Assembly: GCF_007997285.1 (NCBI RefSeq)
Contig: NZ_VORX01000003.1
Span: 620,001 to 684,000 of the forward strand
Origin: Gelidibacter salicanalis
Lineage (GTDB): Bacteria > Bacteroidota > Bacteroidia > Flavobacteriales > Flavobacteriaceae
Length of the DNA: 64,000 bases
Direction of reading: 5' to 3'
The position numbers and the translations under genes were made by a program. Below the pieces are notes generated by a model, which saw only the letters and a list, made by a program, of their open reading frames with translations, had not been told where the DNA came from and did no database searches. This document shows positions 46,088 through 55,591 of the stretch, in pieces (the first letter of the stretch is position 1; the number at the start of each line of letters is the position of its first letter).

Positions 46088-47371
46088 ATGTATCAAAAAA
46101 GTATAGTAGTAGCACTGTTGTTGGGCGTGATGATGTGGTCGTGCAAAGATGATGAAGCGGATAAAGATAAAGCATCTTTTCAAGCATACATAGAACCTGC
46201 AGAGCTTAGAGAGTTTGGATTCAATCTTAACGATTATGTGGTAAAGAAAGATACCATCAGGTCGGGCGATAGCTTTGGAGCCATTTTACAACGTCATAAT
46301 GTCGATTATTCGAAAATTTATGAGATCTCTGAAAGTGCCAAAGAGTCGTTCGACATCAGGAAATTAAGAGCGGGAAACCCTTATACTTTACTGTTGGCAA
46401 AAGACAGTCTGCAAACGCCACAATGCTTTATCTATCAAGAAAACAATATAGATTATGTGGTAATTCATTTTGCGGATTCCATCAACACCTATAAAGAGAA
46501 AAAACCCGTTACGGTAGTCACAAAAGAAGCTTCTGGAGAAATTAATGGCAGTTTATCGGTGACGATGGATGCCCAAGGTCTGCCCCAAAGTCTGATTGGA
46601 GAAATGGCAGATATTTATGCCTGGACGATCAACTTCTGGAAACTTCAAAAAGGCGACAAATTCAAAATTATTTACAAGCAACGTTATATTGAGGATTCTA
46701 TTTATGCAGGATTGGACGGTATTGAAGCCGCGTATTTTCAGCATAAAGGTGAAGATTTTTATGCCTTCAAGTTTGCCACCGATTCCCTCAGTAAAAAGGG
46801 AGATTTTTTTGATGAGAAAGCTAAAAGTTTAAAACGGGCCTTTTTAAAGGCACCCGTGAACTTCGGACGGATTTCATCACGCTATAATCTCAACAGACGA
46901 ATTGCCTATTACGGTTACGCCTTGAGACCTCATAAAGGCACTGACTTTGCCGCGCCTATTGGTACGCCAATTTTAGCCACTGCCAATGGCACTGTGGTCG
47001 AATCGACCCAACGTGGCGGTAACGGTAAGTATGTCAAAATTAAACACAGTGACACGTACAGCACGCAGTATTTGCACATGCGCAACCAAGCCGTTAAAAA
47101 AGGTCAGTTTGTTAAACAAGGAGACGTTATTGGGTATGTGGGCATGACCGGAAACACTGGGGGTCCGCACGTCTGTTATCGTTTTTGGAAAAATGGGCAG
47201 CAAGTAGATCCGTTTAAGGAGAAATTGCCGACTTCAGAATCCATTCCCAACCATCTTGTGGTAAAATACCAAGACTTTATCAAGCCCTTAAAATCGCAAT
47301 TGGACAAAATTCCTTATAAATATCTCAACGAAACGACGATAGAACAGGGATATTCCATCACCAAAAACTAA
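46088..47371 (+). CDS. M23-family metallopeptidase lipoprotein
   Basis: The 427-residue protein has a lipobox (VMMWSCKDD, Cys19). An N-terminal LysM-like/OapA-type region (about 50-150) is followed by the M23 LytM domain with His282-x3-Asp286 (PHKGTDFAAP) and His330. The last motif is GPHVCYRF: His361 is kept, but the zinc-binding His of the usual HxH is Cys363. Cys can still bind zinc, so activity is possible. The enzyme probably cuts peptidoglycan crosslinks in the periplasm. pgi starts three bases after its stop. Confidence 0.87.
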   Translation: MYQKSIVVALLLGVMMWSCKDDEADKDKASFQAYIEPAELREFGFNLNDYVVKKDTIRSGDSFGAILQRHNVDYSKIYEISESAKESFDIRKLRAGNPYTLLLAKDSLQTPQCFIYQENNIDYVVIHFADSINTYKEKKPVTVVTKEASGEINGSLSVTMDAQGLPQSLIGEMADIYAWTINFWKLQKGDKFKIIYKQRYIEDSIYAGLDGIEAAYFQHKGEDFYAFKFATDSLSKKGDFFDEKAKSLKRAFLKAPVNFGRISSRYNLNRRIAYYGYALRPHKGTDFAAPIGTPILATANGTVVESTQRGGNGKYVKIKHSDTYSTQYLHMRNQAVKKGQFVKQGDVIGYVGMTGNTGGPHVCYRFWKNGQQVDPFKEKLPTSESIPNHLVVKYQDFIKPLKSQLDKIPYKYLNETTIEQGYSITKN

Positions 47372-47374
47372 CAC

Positions 47375-49021
47375 ATGCCTTTACCAAAAATCAACCCGAC
47401 CCAAACAAAAGCTTGGTCAAAACTTCAGGCCCATTATCAAAGTATTAAAGATGTGCATATGACCCAATGGTTTTCTGAAAATGAAAATCGTGCGTCAGCT
47501 ATGACCATTAAGTGGGAAGATTTTTATGTAGACTATTCTAAAAATAGAATGGACTCCAAAACTATGGCGTTGCTCTTGGAGCTGGCAGAAGAGACCCAAT
47601 TAAAATTGGCTATCGCTAAGCAATTTGAAGGGGATGTCATCAATGAGACTGAAGGTAGGGAAGTACTCCACACTGCTTTAAGGAGTCCGAAGTCCGCTAA
47701 AATAATGGTAGAAGGCCAGGATATTATGCCTGAAATCCATGAGGTGAAAGCAAAAATCAAAGACTTTACAACCAGTGTCGTTGATGGCGTAAAAAAGGGA
47801 TACACTAATAAAGCCTTTACAGATGTTGTCAATATTGGCATTGGCGGATCAGATTTAGGTCCGGCCATGGTAGTAGATGCGCTACAGTATTATAAAAATC
47901 AGCTGACCACACATTTTGTAAGCAATGTTGATGGTGATCATGTCAATGAAGTCCTTAAAAAATTAAACCCTGAAACCACACTGTTTGTAATCGTTTCAAA
48001 AACTTTTACTACTCAAGAAACCCTTTCTAATGCCAATACCATTAAAGACTGGTTTCTAAAATCGGCATCAGAATCGGATATTGCCAAGCATTTTGTGGCT
48101 GTTTCTACTAATATAGAACAGGTCAAAAGTTTCGGGATTGACGAAACCAATATTTTCCCGATGTGGAATTGGGTGGGCGGACGATTCTCCCTATGGAGTG
48201 CCGTTGGTCTTTCCATTAGTTTGGCGGTAGGCTACGACAATTTTGATGGCTTGTTGGCGGGTGCCCATGAGATGGACGAACATTTCAAATCTGAAGATTT
48301 TGAAACCAATATTCCCGTGGTTTTGGCATTAATTGGCATTTGGTACACCAACTTCTTCCAGTCCGAGAGTGAAGCCGTTATTGGTTATTCGCAATATTTA
48401 AATCAGTTTGCAACGTATTTGCAGCAGGCTAATATGGAAAGTAACGGCAAGAGTGTAGATAGAAATGGTCATAAAGTAACCTACCAAACGGGCAATATTG
48501 TTTGGGGAGAGCCCGGTACCAATTCGCAGCACGCCTTTTTCCAATTGATCCATCAAGGCACTAAATTGATTCCTGCTGACTTTATAGGCTTTGCGACCTC
48601 ACTACACGGGAATAAAGACCATCAAGATAAACTGATGTCCAATTTTATTGCCCAAACAGAAGCACTGTTAAATGGTAAGTCTGAAAAAGATGTTAACATT
48701 GAATTTAAGCAGCAAGGGGTGAGCAAATCGAATAGCGAAACCTTAGCGCCTTTCAAAGTATTTGAAGGCAATAAACCTACCAACACCATTTTAATTAACA
48801 AGTTGACGCCTAAAAGCTTAGGGAAGCTAATTGCCCTTTATGAACATAAAATCTTTGTACAAGGCGTCATTTGGAACGTTTACAGTTATGATCAGTTTGG
48901 GGTGGAACTTGGGAAGCAGTTGGCCATTAAAATTTTAAACGAATTCGATTCGGCTGATCAAATTGGAAATCATGATAGTTCTACCTCCAATGTATTGGCA
49001 TTCTACAAAAAATTAAGATAA
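47375..49021 (+). CDS. pgi: Glucose-6-phosphate isomerase
   Basis: The enzyme interconverts glucose-6-phosphate and fructose-6-phosphate. Signatures are VNIGIGGSDLGPAMV, VSKTFTTQETLSNA, GRFSLWSAVGLSI, EPGTNSQHAFFQLIHQG and a final FGVELGKQLAIKIL. At 548 residues it is the full-size E. coli-like form. It follows the M23 gene with a three-base gap and is likely co-transcribed. Confidence 0.97.
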   Translation: MPLPKINPTQTKAWSKLQAHYQSIKDVHMTQWFSENENRASAMTIKWEDFYVDYSKNRMDSKTMALLLELAEETQLKLAIAKQFEGDVINETEGREVLHTALRSPKSAKIMVEGQDIMPEIHEVKAKIKDFTTSVVDGVKKGYTNKAFTDVVNIGIGGSDLGPAMVVDALQYYKNQLTTHFVSNVDGDHVNEVLKKLNPETTLFVIVSKTFTTQETLSNANTIKDWFLKSASESDIAKHFVAVSTNIEQVKSFGIDETNIFPMWNWVGGRFSLWSAVGLSISLAVGYDNFDGLLAGAHEMDEHFKSEDFETNIPVVLALIGIWYTNFFQSESEAVIGYSQYLNQFATYLQQANMESNGKSVDRNGHKVTYQTGNIVWGEPGTNSQHAFFQLIHQGTKLIPADFIGFATSLHGNKDHQDKLMSNFIAQTEALLNGKSEKDVNIEFKQQGVSKSNSETLAPFKVFEGNKPTNTILINKLTPKSLGKLIALYEHKIFVQGVIWNVYSYDQFGVELGKQLAIKILNEFDSADQIGNHDSSTSNVLAFYKKLR

Positions 49022-49144
49022 TCATTGTTAAGAACTTTTCTGGTTCTTAGATCCGAATGCAGTTTTTTCAATGTTAAAAAATGTTAATTTCGTGGTGTTA
49101 AAAATTTCTTAACGTTTAAGTAATATGAAATCGTAATAAAGGTT

Positions 49145-49152
49145 TAATTTTG
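49145..49152 (+). promoter_or_regulatory. Candidate -7 element for the TonB receptor gene
   Basis: TAATTTTG matches TAnnTTTG, 35 bases before the ATG. The -33 region has TTTA rather than TTTG. Confidence 0.45.
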
Positions 49153-49187
49153 CGCGAAATTTAAAATCTAATTTTTAAACATTAAAA

Positions 49188-51899
49188 ATGAAAAAATTTA
49201 CTCAATTCTTAATGATGTCTGTTGCGATGTTATTTGCTACAGCAGCTTTTTCTCAAAGCACGGTAAAGGGGAAGATTATGGATGCGGACATGAACGCACC
49301 ACTTCCAGGAGCCAATGTTGTTGAAAAAGGTACAACTAATGGAACTACTACTAATTTTGACGGCGAGTTTACGTTGACTACGCAAGCTAGTTCAGGTAGT
49401 TTAGTTATTTCTTATGTAGGTTTTGGTTCAAAGACCATCACATTTACAGGATCGCAAGATGTTGGTACTATCAACTTGCTAACAGACAATTCTCTTGATG
49501 AGATTGTAATTGTAGGATCAGGTCTTATTGACTTGGCTGATGACAGAAGAACGCCTATTGCAGTATCTACTGTACGAGCTTCTGAAATTCAAGCTAAAGT
49601 GGGAACTAGCGATGTGACGGCTACCTTGGTAAACACGCCTTCTGTATATGTTGCAGGACAATCAGGTGGTTTCGGTGATTCAAGAATTGCAGTTCGTGGT
49701 TTTGAGCAAGATAATACTGCATTCTTGTTAAACGGGCAGCCAATTAATGGGATGGAAGACGGCAAAATGTACTGGTCTAACTGGTCAGGTATGTCTGATA
49801 TTGCAAATGCTATCCAAATTCAGCGTGGTTTAGGATCTTCTAAATTAGCCATTTCATCGGTAGGTGGAACAGTTAATTTCGTAACAAAGGCTACTGATAA
49901 AAGACAAGGCGGATTCATTTCCACCGGTGTTGCAAACGACAACTATATAAAATCAACTGTGGGTTATAACAGTGGAATGACTGAAAGCGGTTGGGGGGTA
50001 AGTGCATTATTGACACACTGGCAGGGTGATGGCTATAATGACGGTAGTTATGGACAGGGTCAAAACTATTTTGTATCTATTGGTTTCAACGCAAATGAAA
50101 AGCATCAATTTAACTTTTTGATCACAGGAGCACCTCAAACTCATGATCAGAACTTTACAAAATCTATTGCTGATTATTTAAAATATGGTAGAAAATTCAA
50201 TAATAATATAGGTACTTACCAAGGTGAGTACATGACTGAAAGAACAAACTTTTATCACAAACCAGTAGCTAACTTAAACTGGGATTTTAATATTTCTGAT
50301 AACACGAGTTTGTCAACTGTATTATACGCCTCTTGGGGCCGTGGTGGAGGAACTGGAAACTATGGTAGTAGCTCTGCGCGAGTTAGAAACGCAGATGGTT
50401 TAATTAATTTTGATGCGATTGCGGCTAATAATAATGCCTTAGGAAACGGAAGTACTACTTATGGTGCCGATGGAAGACAAAATTATAAAGGATATGCTCT
50501 TCGTGGATCTATGAATAATCATGATTGGTACGGTTTAGTGACTAATCTTCAAACTAAATTATCTGAAACTGTAACTTTTAACACAGGTCTTGATTTGAGA
50601 ACTTACCAAGGTAAACATTACAGACAAATTGTAAACTTTGTAGGCTTAAATAGTTGGGTAGAGGACGTTAGATTAAGAGACGCAAATAACCAACCAGATG
50701 CTGCTAATCAGGTAACTCGTACAATAGATAAGAATTACTCTATTGAGCCATGGTATGCTACTTTTAATACAACACCATCAGATCAAAGAATTGATTATGA
50801 TTATGGCGAAACTATTTCTTACGGAGGTGTTTTTGCACAATTGGAATATGCTAATGATAACTTATCTGGTTTCTTTCAAGGTGCATTGTCATCACAATCT
50901 CATGAAAGAGTTGATTTTTATGACTATGCACCGCAATTTCAAGATGCTGAAAAAATCACCAATACAGGTTACAATTTAAAAGCTGGTGGTAGTTATTTAA
51001 TTAATGATGACAACTCAGTATATGTTAACGCAGGGTACTACTCACGTCAACCATACCATGATAATATTTACTTAAACTTTACTAACGAAATCAATCCACT
51101 TACAGAGAACGAGAAAGTTTTAGGTTTTGAAGCAGGTTATGCTTTCAAAAGTCAATTTTTCACTGCTAACTTAAACTTATACAGAACGTCTTGGAAAGAT
51201 AGAGTTACAACAAGATCAAGCGTATTAACAAGAGATACTGAAATTGGAGGTAATGTAATACCAACTGGAACAGTAATATTTGACACTAATGAAGGTGTAG
51301 AGCAATTACATCAAGGTGTTGAATTAGACTTTGTTGCTAAAATTACAGACAAATTGAAATTTAAAGGATTTACCTCTGTTGGCGATTGGAGCTATGTTGG
51401 TGATGTATTTACTACAAGGAGAGATGAAAACCGTAGTGTTTTAGATCGTAGTGCGCAAGACGTTGATGGTGGGAAAGTTGGAGATGCAGCACAATTCACT
51501 GTAGGTTTAGGATTGGATTATGAAATATTAGAGCGTTTTTCAGTTGATGCTGATTGGAGAAACTATGATAATTTATATGCTTCAATTAACCCGAATAAGG
51601 AGAACTTAGAGTTGCCCTCTTATGATCTTCTAGATATGGGTATTTCTTACAAAATGCTTGTAGGTAAAGAAAAAACGAACTCAATAAACATGAGATTAAA
51701 CATAAATAACGTGTTTAGCGAAGTGTATTTATCGGAATTAAGAAATGCAATTAAAGTAACTGATGATGTAGATTCTCGTGATCCATCAAAAGGTACTTAC
51801 GCATCTAACGGTAGAGTTTACAAAGGCATTGCTGATGGTAACCAAGGTTATTTCGGTTTCGGAAGAACTTGGAACTTCACATTACGTTACAATTTCTAA
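49188..51899 (+). CDS. TonB-dependent outer membrane receptor
   Basis: The 903-residue protein has a signal peptide (ending LFATAAFSQ), a carboxypeptidase-regulatory-like domain (VKGKIMDADMNAPLPGANVV, about 24-105), a TonB box/plug start near DEIVIVGSGLIDLADDRRT, and a barrel ending in WNFTLRYNF. There is no SusD gene, so the ligand class is unknown. It is preceded by an AT-rich promoter region and followed by a clear terminator, so it is monocistronic. Confidence 0.9.
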   Translation: MKKFTQFLMMSVAMLFATAAFSQSTVKGKIMDADMNAPLPGANVVEKGTTNGTTTNFDGEFTLTTQASSGSLVISYVGFGSKTITFTGSQDVGTINLLTDNSLDEIVIVGSGLIDLADDRRTPIAVSTVRASEIQAKVGTSDVTATLVNTPSVYVAGQSGGFGDSRIAVRGFEQDNTAFLLNGQPINGMEDGKMYWSNWSGMSDIANAIQIQRGLGSSKLAISSVGGTVNFVTKATDKRQGGFISTGVANDNYIKSTVGYNSGMTESGWGVSALLTHWQGDGYNDGSYGQGQNYFVSIGFNANEKHQFNFLITGAPQTHDQNFTKSIADYLKYGRKFNNNIGTYQGEYMTERTNFYHKPVANLNWDFNISDNTSLSTVLYASWGRGGGTGNYGSSSARVRNADGLINFDAIAANNNALGNGSTTYGADGRQNYKGYALRGSMNNHDWYGLVTNLQTKLSETVTFNTGLDLRTYQGKHYRQIVNFVGLNSWVEDVRLRDANNQPDAANQVTRTIDKNYSIEPWYATFNTTPSDQRIDYDYGETISYGGVFAQLEYANDNLSGFFQGALSSQSHERVDFYDYAPQFQDAEKITNTGYNLKAGGSYLINDDNSVYVNAGYYSRQPYHDNIYLNFTNEINPLTENEKVLGFEAGYAFKSQFFTANLNLYRTSWKDRVTTRSSVLTRDTEIGGNVIPTGTVIFDTNEGVEQLHQGVELDFVAKITDKLKFKGFTSVGDWSYVGDVFTTRRDENRSVLDRSAQDVDGGKVGDAAQFTVGLGLDYEILERFSVDADWRNYDNLYASINPNKENLELPSYDLLDMGISYKMLVGKEKTNSINMRLNINNVFSEVYLSELRNAIKVTDDVDSRDPSKGTYASNGRVYKGIADGNQGYFGFGRTWNFTLRYNF

Positions 51900-51935
51900 G
51901 CATTAACTATTGCTTTAAAAAGTATTATATATTAC

Positions 51936-51968
51936 AAAACGTCCATCATTAAGATGGACGTTTTTTTT
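51936..51968 (+). terminator. Terminator after the second TonB receptor
   Basis: AAAACGTCCATC and GATGGACGTTTT pair around a 5-base loop and a long T-run follows. Confidence 0.92.
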
Positions 51969-52514
51969 GTTTAGTATTTTGCTGTAGATAATCGATTAAT
52001 TTAAGATTTACGCTTCTGGACTGGAACCGAGGAACTAGAAACTAAAGACGAGAAACGAGACAAAGGAAACGTACCATTACTTTAGTCGCTTTTAAGGGAC
52101 TATTAAAGTGAAACCCTGTCAGTAGTTCTGTGGCATTATTGTCTATGTTAAATAAGCTTGTAATTGATTGAGGGCGCATTTGTAATAAGGCTAAGTGTAG
52201 AGCATTCCGGATGAAACTTTTTACAATGTTTTTTTTTTAAGTTTATAGTGCTAATGAAATGTTGATACAACTTATGCCATCCGAAGTTGCGTTAAGGATT
52301 GAAGAGAAAATCCTTTTTGTGAGGTACGAGCAAAAAGATTGTAACGGAAAGCCTGACCCTCCCGATATTTTTCGGGAGGGTAACGCCCAAAAAATTTTCC
52401 AACATATGAATTTGCATGCCATTGCTATCGGACGTAGATAAACTATAAACCGCTCGATGGAACCAATTGTAAACCTTAGTGTTCCTCAATCAAACAATCG
52501 ATTAGAGTCACAAA
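51969..52514. other. Gene-free region between TonB receptor and tsf
   Basis: About 550 bp without a believable gene. It holds a GA-rich tract at 52030-52075 similar in style to the TAGAGAA tandem region (repeated GAAAC/GAGAC words), then AT-rich sequence, then repeat family A copy 3. A 60-codon frame at 52259-52441 is a translation of the repeat and not a gene. Confidence 0.6.
52289..52389. repeat. Interspersed repeat family A, copy 3 (inverted, extended hairpin)
   Basis: On the minus strand it reads TGGGCGTTACCCTCCCGA at its start and ATCCTTAACGC at its end. Compared with the copy at 55876 the left hairpin is longer: CCCTCCCGA and TCGGGAGGG enclose a 6-base loop. The rest (GGCTTTCCGTTACAATC, TTTTTGCTCGTACCTCACA, AAAGGATTTTC) matches closely. 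Confidence 0.85.
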
Positions 52515-52543
52515 AAAACCACCACATCTAAAGACGTAGTGGT
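52515..52543 (-). terminator. Terminator after tsf
   Basis: AAACCACCAC pairs with GTAGTGGTTT, with a wobble pair on the minus-strand RNA, and the A-run before it gives the T-run. It ends the ribosomal-protein/EF-Ts operon. Confidence 0.75.
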
Positions 52544-52586
52544 TTGGTATATATAAATTATATGTCCTGCTCTCGCAGAAGGATTA

Positions 52587-53552
52587 TTATCCTAATGAAA
52601 CACGTTTAAAGTCAGTCACTTTAACATCGCCGTAAGACGACACGTACTTCTCAACATTCATTTTATCATCTTTGATAAAGGTTTGGTCCAACAAACATTT
52701 CTCTTGGTCTAAAGTCGTGTTATCAGCAATAAAACGCTCCATTTTTCCTGGAAGGATTCTGTCCCAGATTTGTTCTGGTTTGCCTTCAGCTTTCAATTCA
52801 GCTTTCGCATCGTCTTCAGCTTTTGCCAAAACTTCAGGAGTTATTTGAGACATAGAAATGAATTGTGGTACATTTTTAAGAGTTTTTCCTAAACGTACAA
52901 ATTCTTCATTGTCTTTTTCAATAACAGCAATTCTTGCTTCAGTTTCTGAGGCAACGAATTCAGGATCAAAATCTTTGTAAGATAATGTAGTAGCACCCAT
53001 AGAGGCTACTTGCATAGCGACATCTTTAGCTAAAGTTTCAACGTTGTCAACTTTAGAAGAGAACCCAACCAAAGCAGCAATTTTGTTAATATGAACGTAA
53101 GCACCAACATAAGGAGCTTCCAATCTTTCAAAAGCGTTTAAATCAATTTTTTCACCAATTACACCGGTTTGCTCAATTAATTTTTCAGCAACGGTCATGC
53201 CATCCAAATCAGAAGCTAATACTTCTTCTTTAGTAGAACAGTTAATGGCAAGGTCAGCAATAGAATTTGCCAATGCGATAAACGAATCATTTTTACCAAC
53301 AAAGTCAGTTTCACAACCAACAACAATAGCAATACCAACCGTATTGTCATCGTTCAATTTCGCAACAGCAGCACCTTCAGAAGATTCTCTGTCCGCTCTT
53401 TTTTCAGCAACTTTTTGGCCTTTTTTACGCAATACATCAATGGCTTTGTCAAAATCACCTTCGGCTTCAACCAAAGCTTTTTTACAGTCCATCATTCCTG
53501 CGCCTGTACTTTGTCTTAGTTTGTTAACTTCTGCAGCTGTTATTTTTGTCAT
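52587..53552 (-). CDS. tsf: Elongation factor Ts
   Basis: EF-Ts recycles EF-Tu by GDP exchange. The UBA-like N-terminus (ITAAEVNKLRQSTGAGMMDC, KKALVEAEGDFDKAIDVLR) and the TDFVGKNDSFIALA motif that contacts EF-Tu are present. The 321-residue length is usual for this phylum. It follows rpsB in the rplM-rpsI-rpsB-tsf operon after a 93-base gap. Confidence 0.96.
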   Translation of the reverse strand: MTKITAAEVNKLRQSTGAGMMDCKKALVEAEGDFDKAIDVLRKKGQKVAEKRADRESSEGAAVAKLNDDNTVGIAIVVGCETDFVGKNDSFIALANSIADLAINCSTKEEVLASDLDGMTVAEKLIEQTGVIGEKIDLNAFERLEAPYVGAYVHINKIAALVGFSSKVDNVETLAKDVAMQVASMGATTLSYKDFDPEFVASETEARIAVIEKDNEEFVRLGKTLKNVPQFISMSQITPEVLAKAEDDAKAELKAEGKPEQIWDRILPGKMERFIADNTTLDQEKCLLDQTFIKDDKMNVEKYVSSYGDVKVTDFKRVSLG

Positions 53553-53645
53553 AATTTCTAAGTGTATGTTATTAAAAAAAGTCGTTCAATTTATTTTCAA
53601 CAAAGAAAAGAAACAAACGACTTTAAGATATTGTGTAATTGTTAT

Positions 53646-54428
53646 TTATTCTTCTTCGTCAGCGGCTACCTTTTTAGTGGCTGCTTTCGTTTCTGTTTTT
53701 TCAACTTTTTCGTCTTTAGCATCTTTGTCAGTTTTGTCAGATTTACGCTCAGACAAACCATCAGCGATAGCTGAAGTTACGATAGTTAAAACTTTATCAA
53801 TAGATTTTGAAGCATCATCATTTGCAGGAATCACGTAGTCTACTTGACGTGGATCAGAATTCGTATCCACCATTGCAAAGATTGGAATGTTTAATTTCTG
53901 GGCTTCTCTAATAGCAATGTGTTCACGTTTAATGTCCACTACAAATAAAGCACCTGGCAAACGGGTCATGTCAGAAATAGAACCTAAGTTTTTCTCTAAC
54001 TTAGCTCTTAAACGGTCAACTTGTAAACGTTCTTTCTTAGACAATGTTAAGAATGTACCATCTTTTTTCATTCTATCAATAGAGGCCATTTTCTTAACCG
54101 CTTTTCTGATAGTTACAAAGTTAGTTAACATTCCGCCTGGCCATCTTTCAGTGATGTAAGGCATAGTTACAGCACCGGCTTTTTCAGCAACGATGTCTTT
54201 AGCTTGTTTTTTTGTAGCTACAAATAATATTTTCTTTCCTGAAGCTGCAATTTTTTTAAGGGCTTCTGAAGTTTCCTCAATTTTAGCTGCAGTTTTGTAA
54301 AGGTTGATGATATGGATACCGTTACGTTCCATATAAATGTAAGGAGCCATGTTTGGATCCCATTTTCTTGTCAAGTGACCAAAGTGTACACCTGCTTCAA
54401 GTAATTCTTTAACTTCTATTTTTTCCAT
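53646..54428 (-). CDS. rpsB: 30S ribosomal protein S2
   Basis: S2 sits at the back of the 30S head. The family segments EAGVHFGHLTRKWDPNM, ERNGIHIINLYKT, VATKKQAKDIV, RWPGGMLTNF and PIFAMVDTNSDPRQVDYVIP are present. The ATG at 54428 (MEKIEVKELLEAG) is chosen; an upstream TTG at 54461 would add 11 residues. After about residue 225 the protein ends in a charged Lys/Asp/Glu/Thr-rich tail, common in Bacteroidota S2. Confidence 0.96.
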   Translation of the reverse strand: MEKIEVKELLEAGVHFGHLTRKWDPNMAPYIYMERNGIHIINLYKTAAKIEETSEALKKIAASGKKILFVATKKQAKDIVAEKAGAVTMPYITERWPGGMLTNFVTIRKAVKKMASIDRMKKDGTFLTLSKKERLQVDRLRAKLEKNLGSISDMTRLPGALFVVDIKREHIAIREAQKLNIPIFAMVDTNSDPRQVDYVIPANDDASKSIDKVLTIVTSAIADGLSERKSDKTDKDAKDEKVEKTETKAATKKVAADEEE

Positions 54429-54649
54429 TTTGTAATAGTTTACGTTCTGTTGAATTAGCAATGATAAAGTGGTTGCATTTTGCGCGCCTTTACCATTTAG
54501 ATGCTAAACTAAACCCTCACGCCGTAACGTGATAGACAACATTAACTGGGTTAAATTTTTGGTTGGGTATGAGCCAACGGATTTTAAAAGGTTTAAAACA
54601 CAAATTGATTGGGCCAATCTTCATGAGATCCCCAATCAAGTTGAGGATT
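54429..54649 (-). other. Inter-gene leader between rpsI and rpsB, possible S2 regulatory RNA
   Basis: The 221-base gap inside the operon is unusually long for co-transcribed ribosomal genes. It contains TTGATTGGG (54605-54613) and CCCAATCAA (54631-54639), which form a 9-bp stem just after rpsI, and a second potential hairpin (TTGG/CCAA) further on. Known rpsB leaders in other bacteria regulate S2 by feedback, so a regulatory RNA or a partial terminator with a new promoter are both possible. Confidence 0.4.
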
Positions 54650-55036
54650 TTAACGTTTAGAGAATTGAAATTTCTTACGAGCTTTCTTCTGACCGAATTT
54701 CTTACGTTCAACCATTCTTGGGTCTCTAGTCAACAATCCTTCTGGTTTCAAAATGCCTCTGTTTTCTGCATCAAGCTCACACATTGCGCGAGATAATGCC
54801 AAACGGATTGCTTCTGCTTGACCAGTAATACCACCTCCATATACATTTACTGTAATATCAAAGTTGCCATCATTGTTAGTCATGACTAAAGGCTGGTTTA
54901 CTTTGTACTGCAAGGCTGCAGTAGGAAAATAGACCGTCATGTCTTTTTTATTAATTGTGATGTTCCCTGAACCTTGGGCAACATACGCACGAGCAACAGC
55001 CGTCTTTCTACGGCCAATTTTGTGAATTACTTCCAT
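54650..55036 (-). CDS. rpsI: 30S ribosomal protein S9
   Basis: The 128-residue protein has the S9 start (HKIGRRKTAVARAYVAQGSG), the GGGITGQAEAIRLALSRAM core and the basic C-terminal tail ending KKARKKFQFSKR, which reaches into the ribosomal P site. Its ATG overlaps the stop of rplM by one base (TAATG), so translation is coupled. Confidence 0.97.
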   Translation of the reverse strand: MEVIHKIGRRKTAVARAYVAQGSGNITINKKDMTVYFPTAALQYKVNQPLVMTNNDGNFDITVNVYGGGITGQAEAIRLALSRAMCELDAENRGILKPEGLLTRDPRMVERKKFGQKKARKKFQFSKR

Positions 55037-55491
55037 TACTTGAATTCGTTTAGATTAATTGTTTTTGGTTTTTGCGCAGCATGTGTGTGCTCAGAACCAA
55101 CAACAACATTTAGGTTGCGGAAAAGATCTGCACCTAATTTGTTTTTAGGGAGCATCCCTTTTACTGATTTTTCTACTACTCTAGCCGGATCTTTTCCGAA
55201 TAGTTCAATAGCAGTTAAACTTTTTTGACCACCTGGATACCCTGTGTGACGAATGTAAGTTTTATCGTTCCACTTGTTTCCTGTTAAGTTGATTTTTTCA
55301 GAGTTGATAACAATTACGTTATCTCCGCAATCAACGTGTGGTGTGAAGTTAGGTTTGTGTTTGCCTCTTAAAAGTTTTGCAACTTTAGAAGCTAAACGAC
55401 CTAGTGTTTGCCCTTCAGCATCAACCAAAACCCACTGCTTATCTACAGTAGCTTTGTTAGCTGAAATCGTTTTGTAGCTTAATGTATTCAC
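55036..55491 (-). CDS. rplM: 50S ribosomal protein L13
   Basis: The 151-residue protein has the L13 core ([39 protein letters not shown]) and the [10 protein letters not shown] motif. The start codon is GTG at 55491, giving MNTLSYKT. It is the first gene of the operon and a strong promoter lies 70-100 bases upstream. Confidence 0.97.
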   Translation of the reverse strand: MNTLSYKTISANKATVDKQWVLVDAEGQTLGRLASKVAKLLRGKHKPNFTPHVDCGDNVIVINSEKINLTGNKWNDKTYIRHTGYPGGQKSLTAIELFGKDPARVVEKSVKGMLPKNKLGADLFRNLNVVVGSEHTHAAQKPKTINLNEFK

Positions 55492-55560
55492 ACTAATTAA
55501 TTTTTATAAGTCACGCCATAAGCGCAACAGGTTAAACATTCCTCTCTTAAAAAGAGTTTG

Positions 55561-55591
55561 CAAATTTACGATAATCTATGTGATTACCAAA
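55561..55591 (-). promoter_or_regulatory. Promoter of the rplM-rpsI-rpsB-tsf operon
   Basis: On the minus strand TTTG (55588-55591) and TAAATTTG (55561-55568) are separated by exactly 19 bp. This is a perfect match to the Bacteroidota consensus TTTG-N19-TAnnTTTG. It leaves a leader of about 60 bases before rplM. Confidence 0.85.

Noticed and set aside
52259-52441. 60-codon frame with EEKILFVRYEQKDCNGKP
   Set aside because: It translates repeat family A copy 3; the same peptide appears from the repeat at 55876, so it is not a gene.
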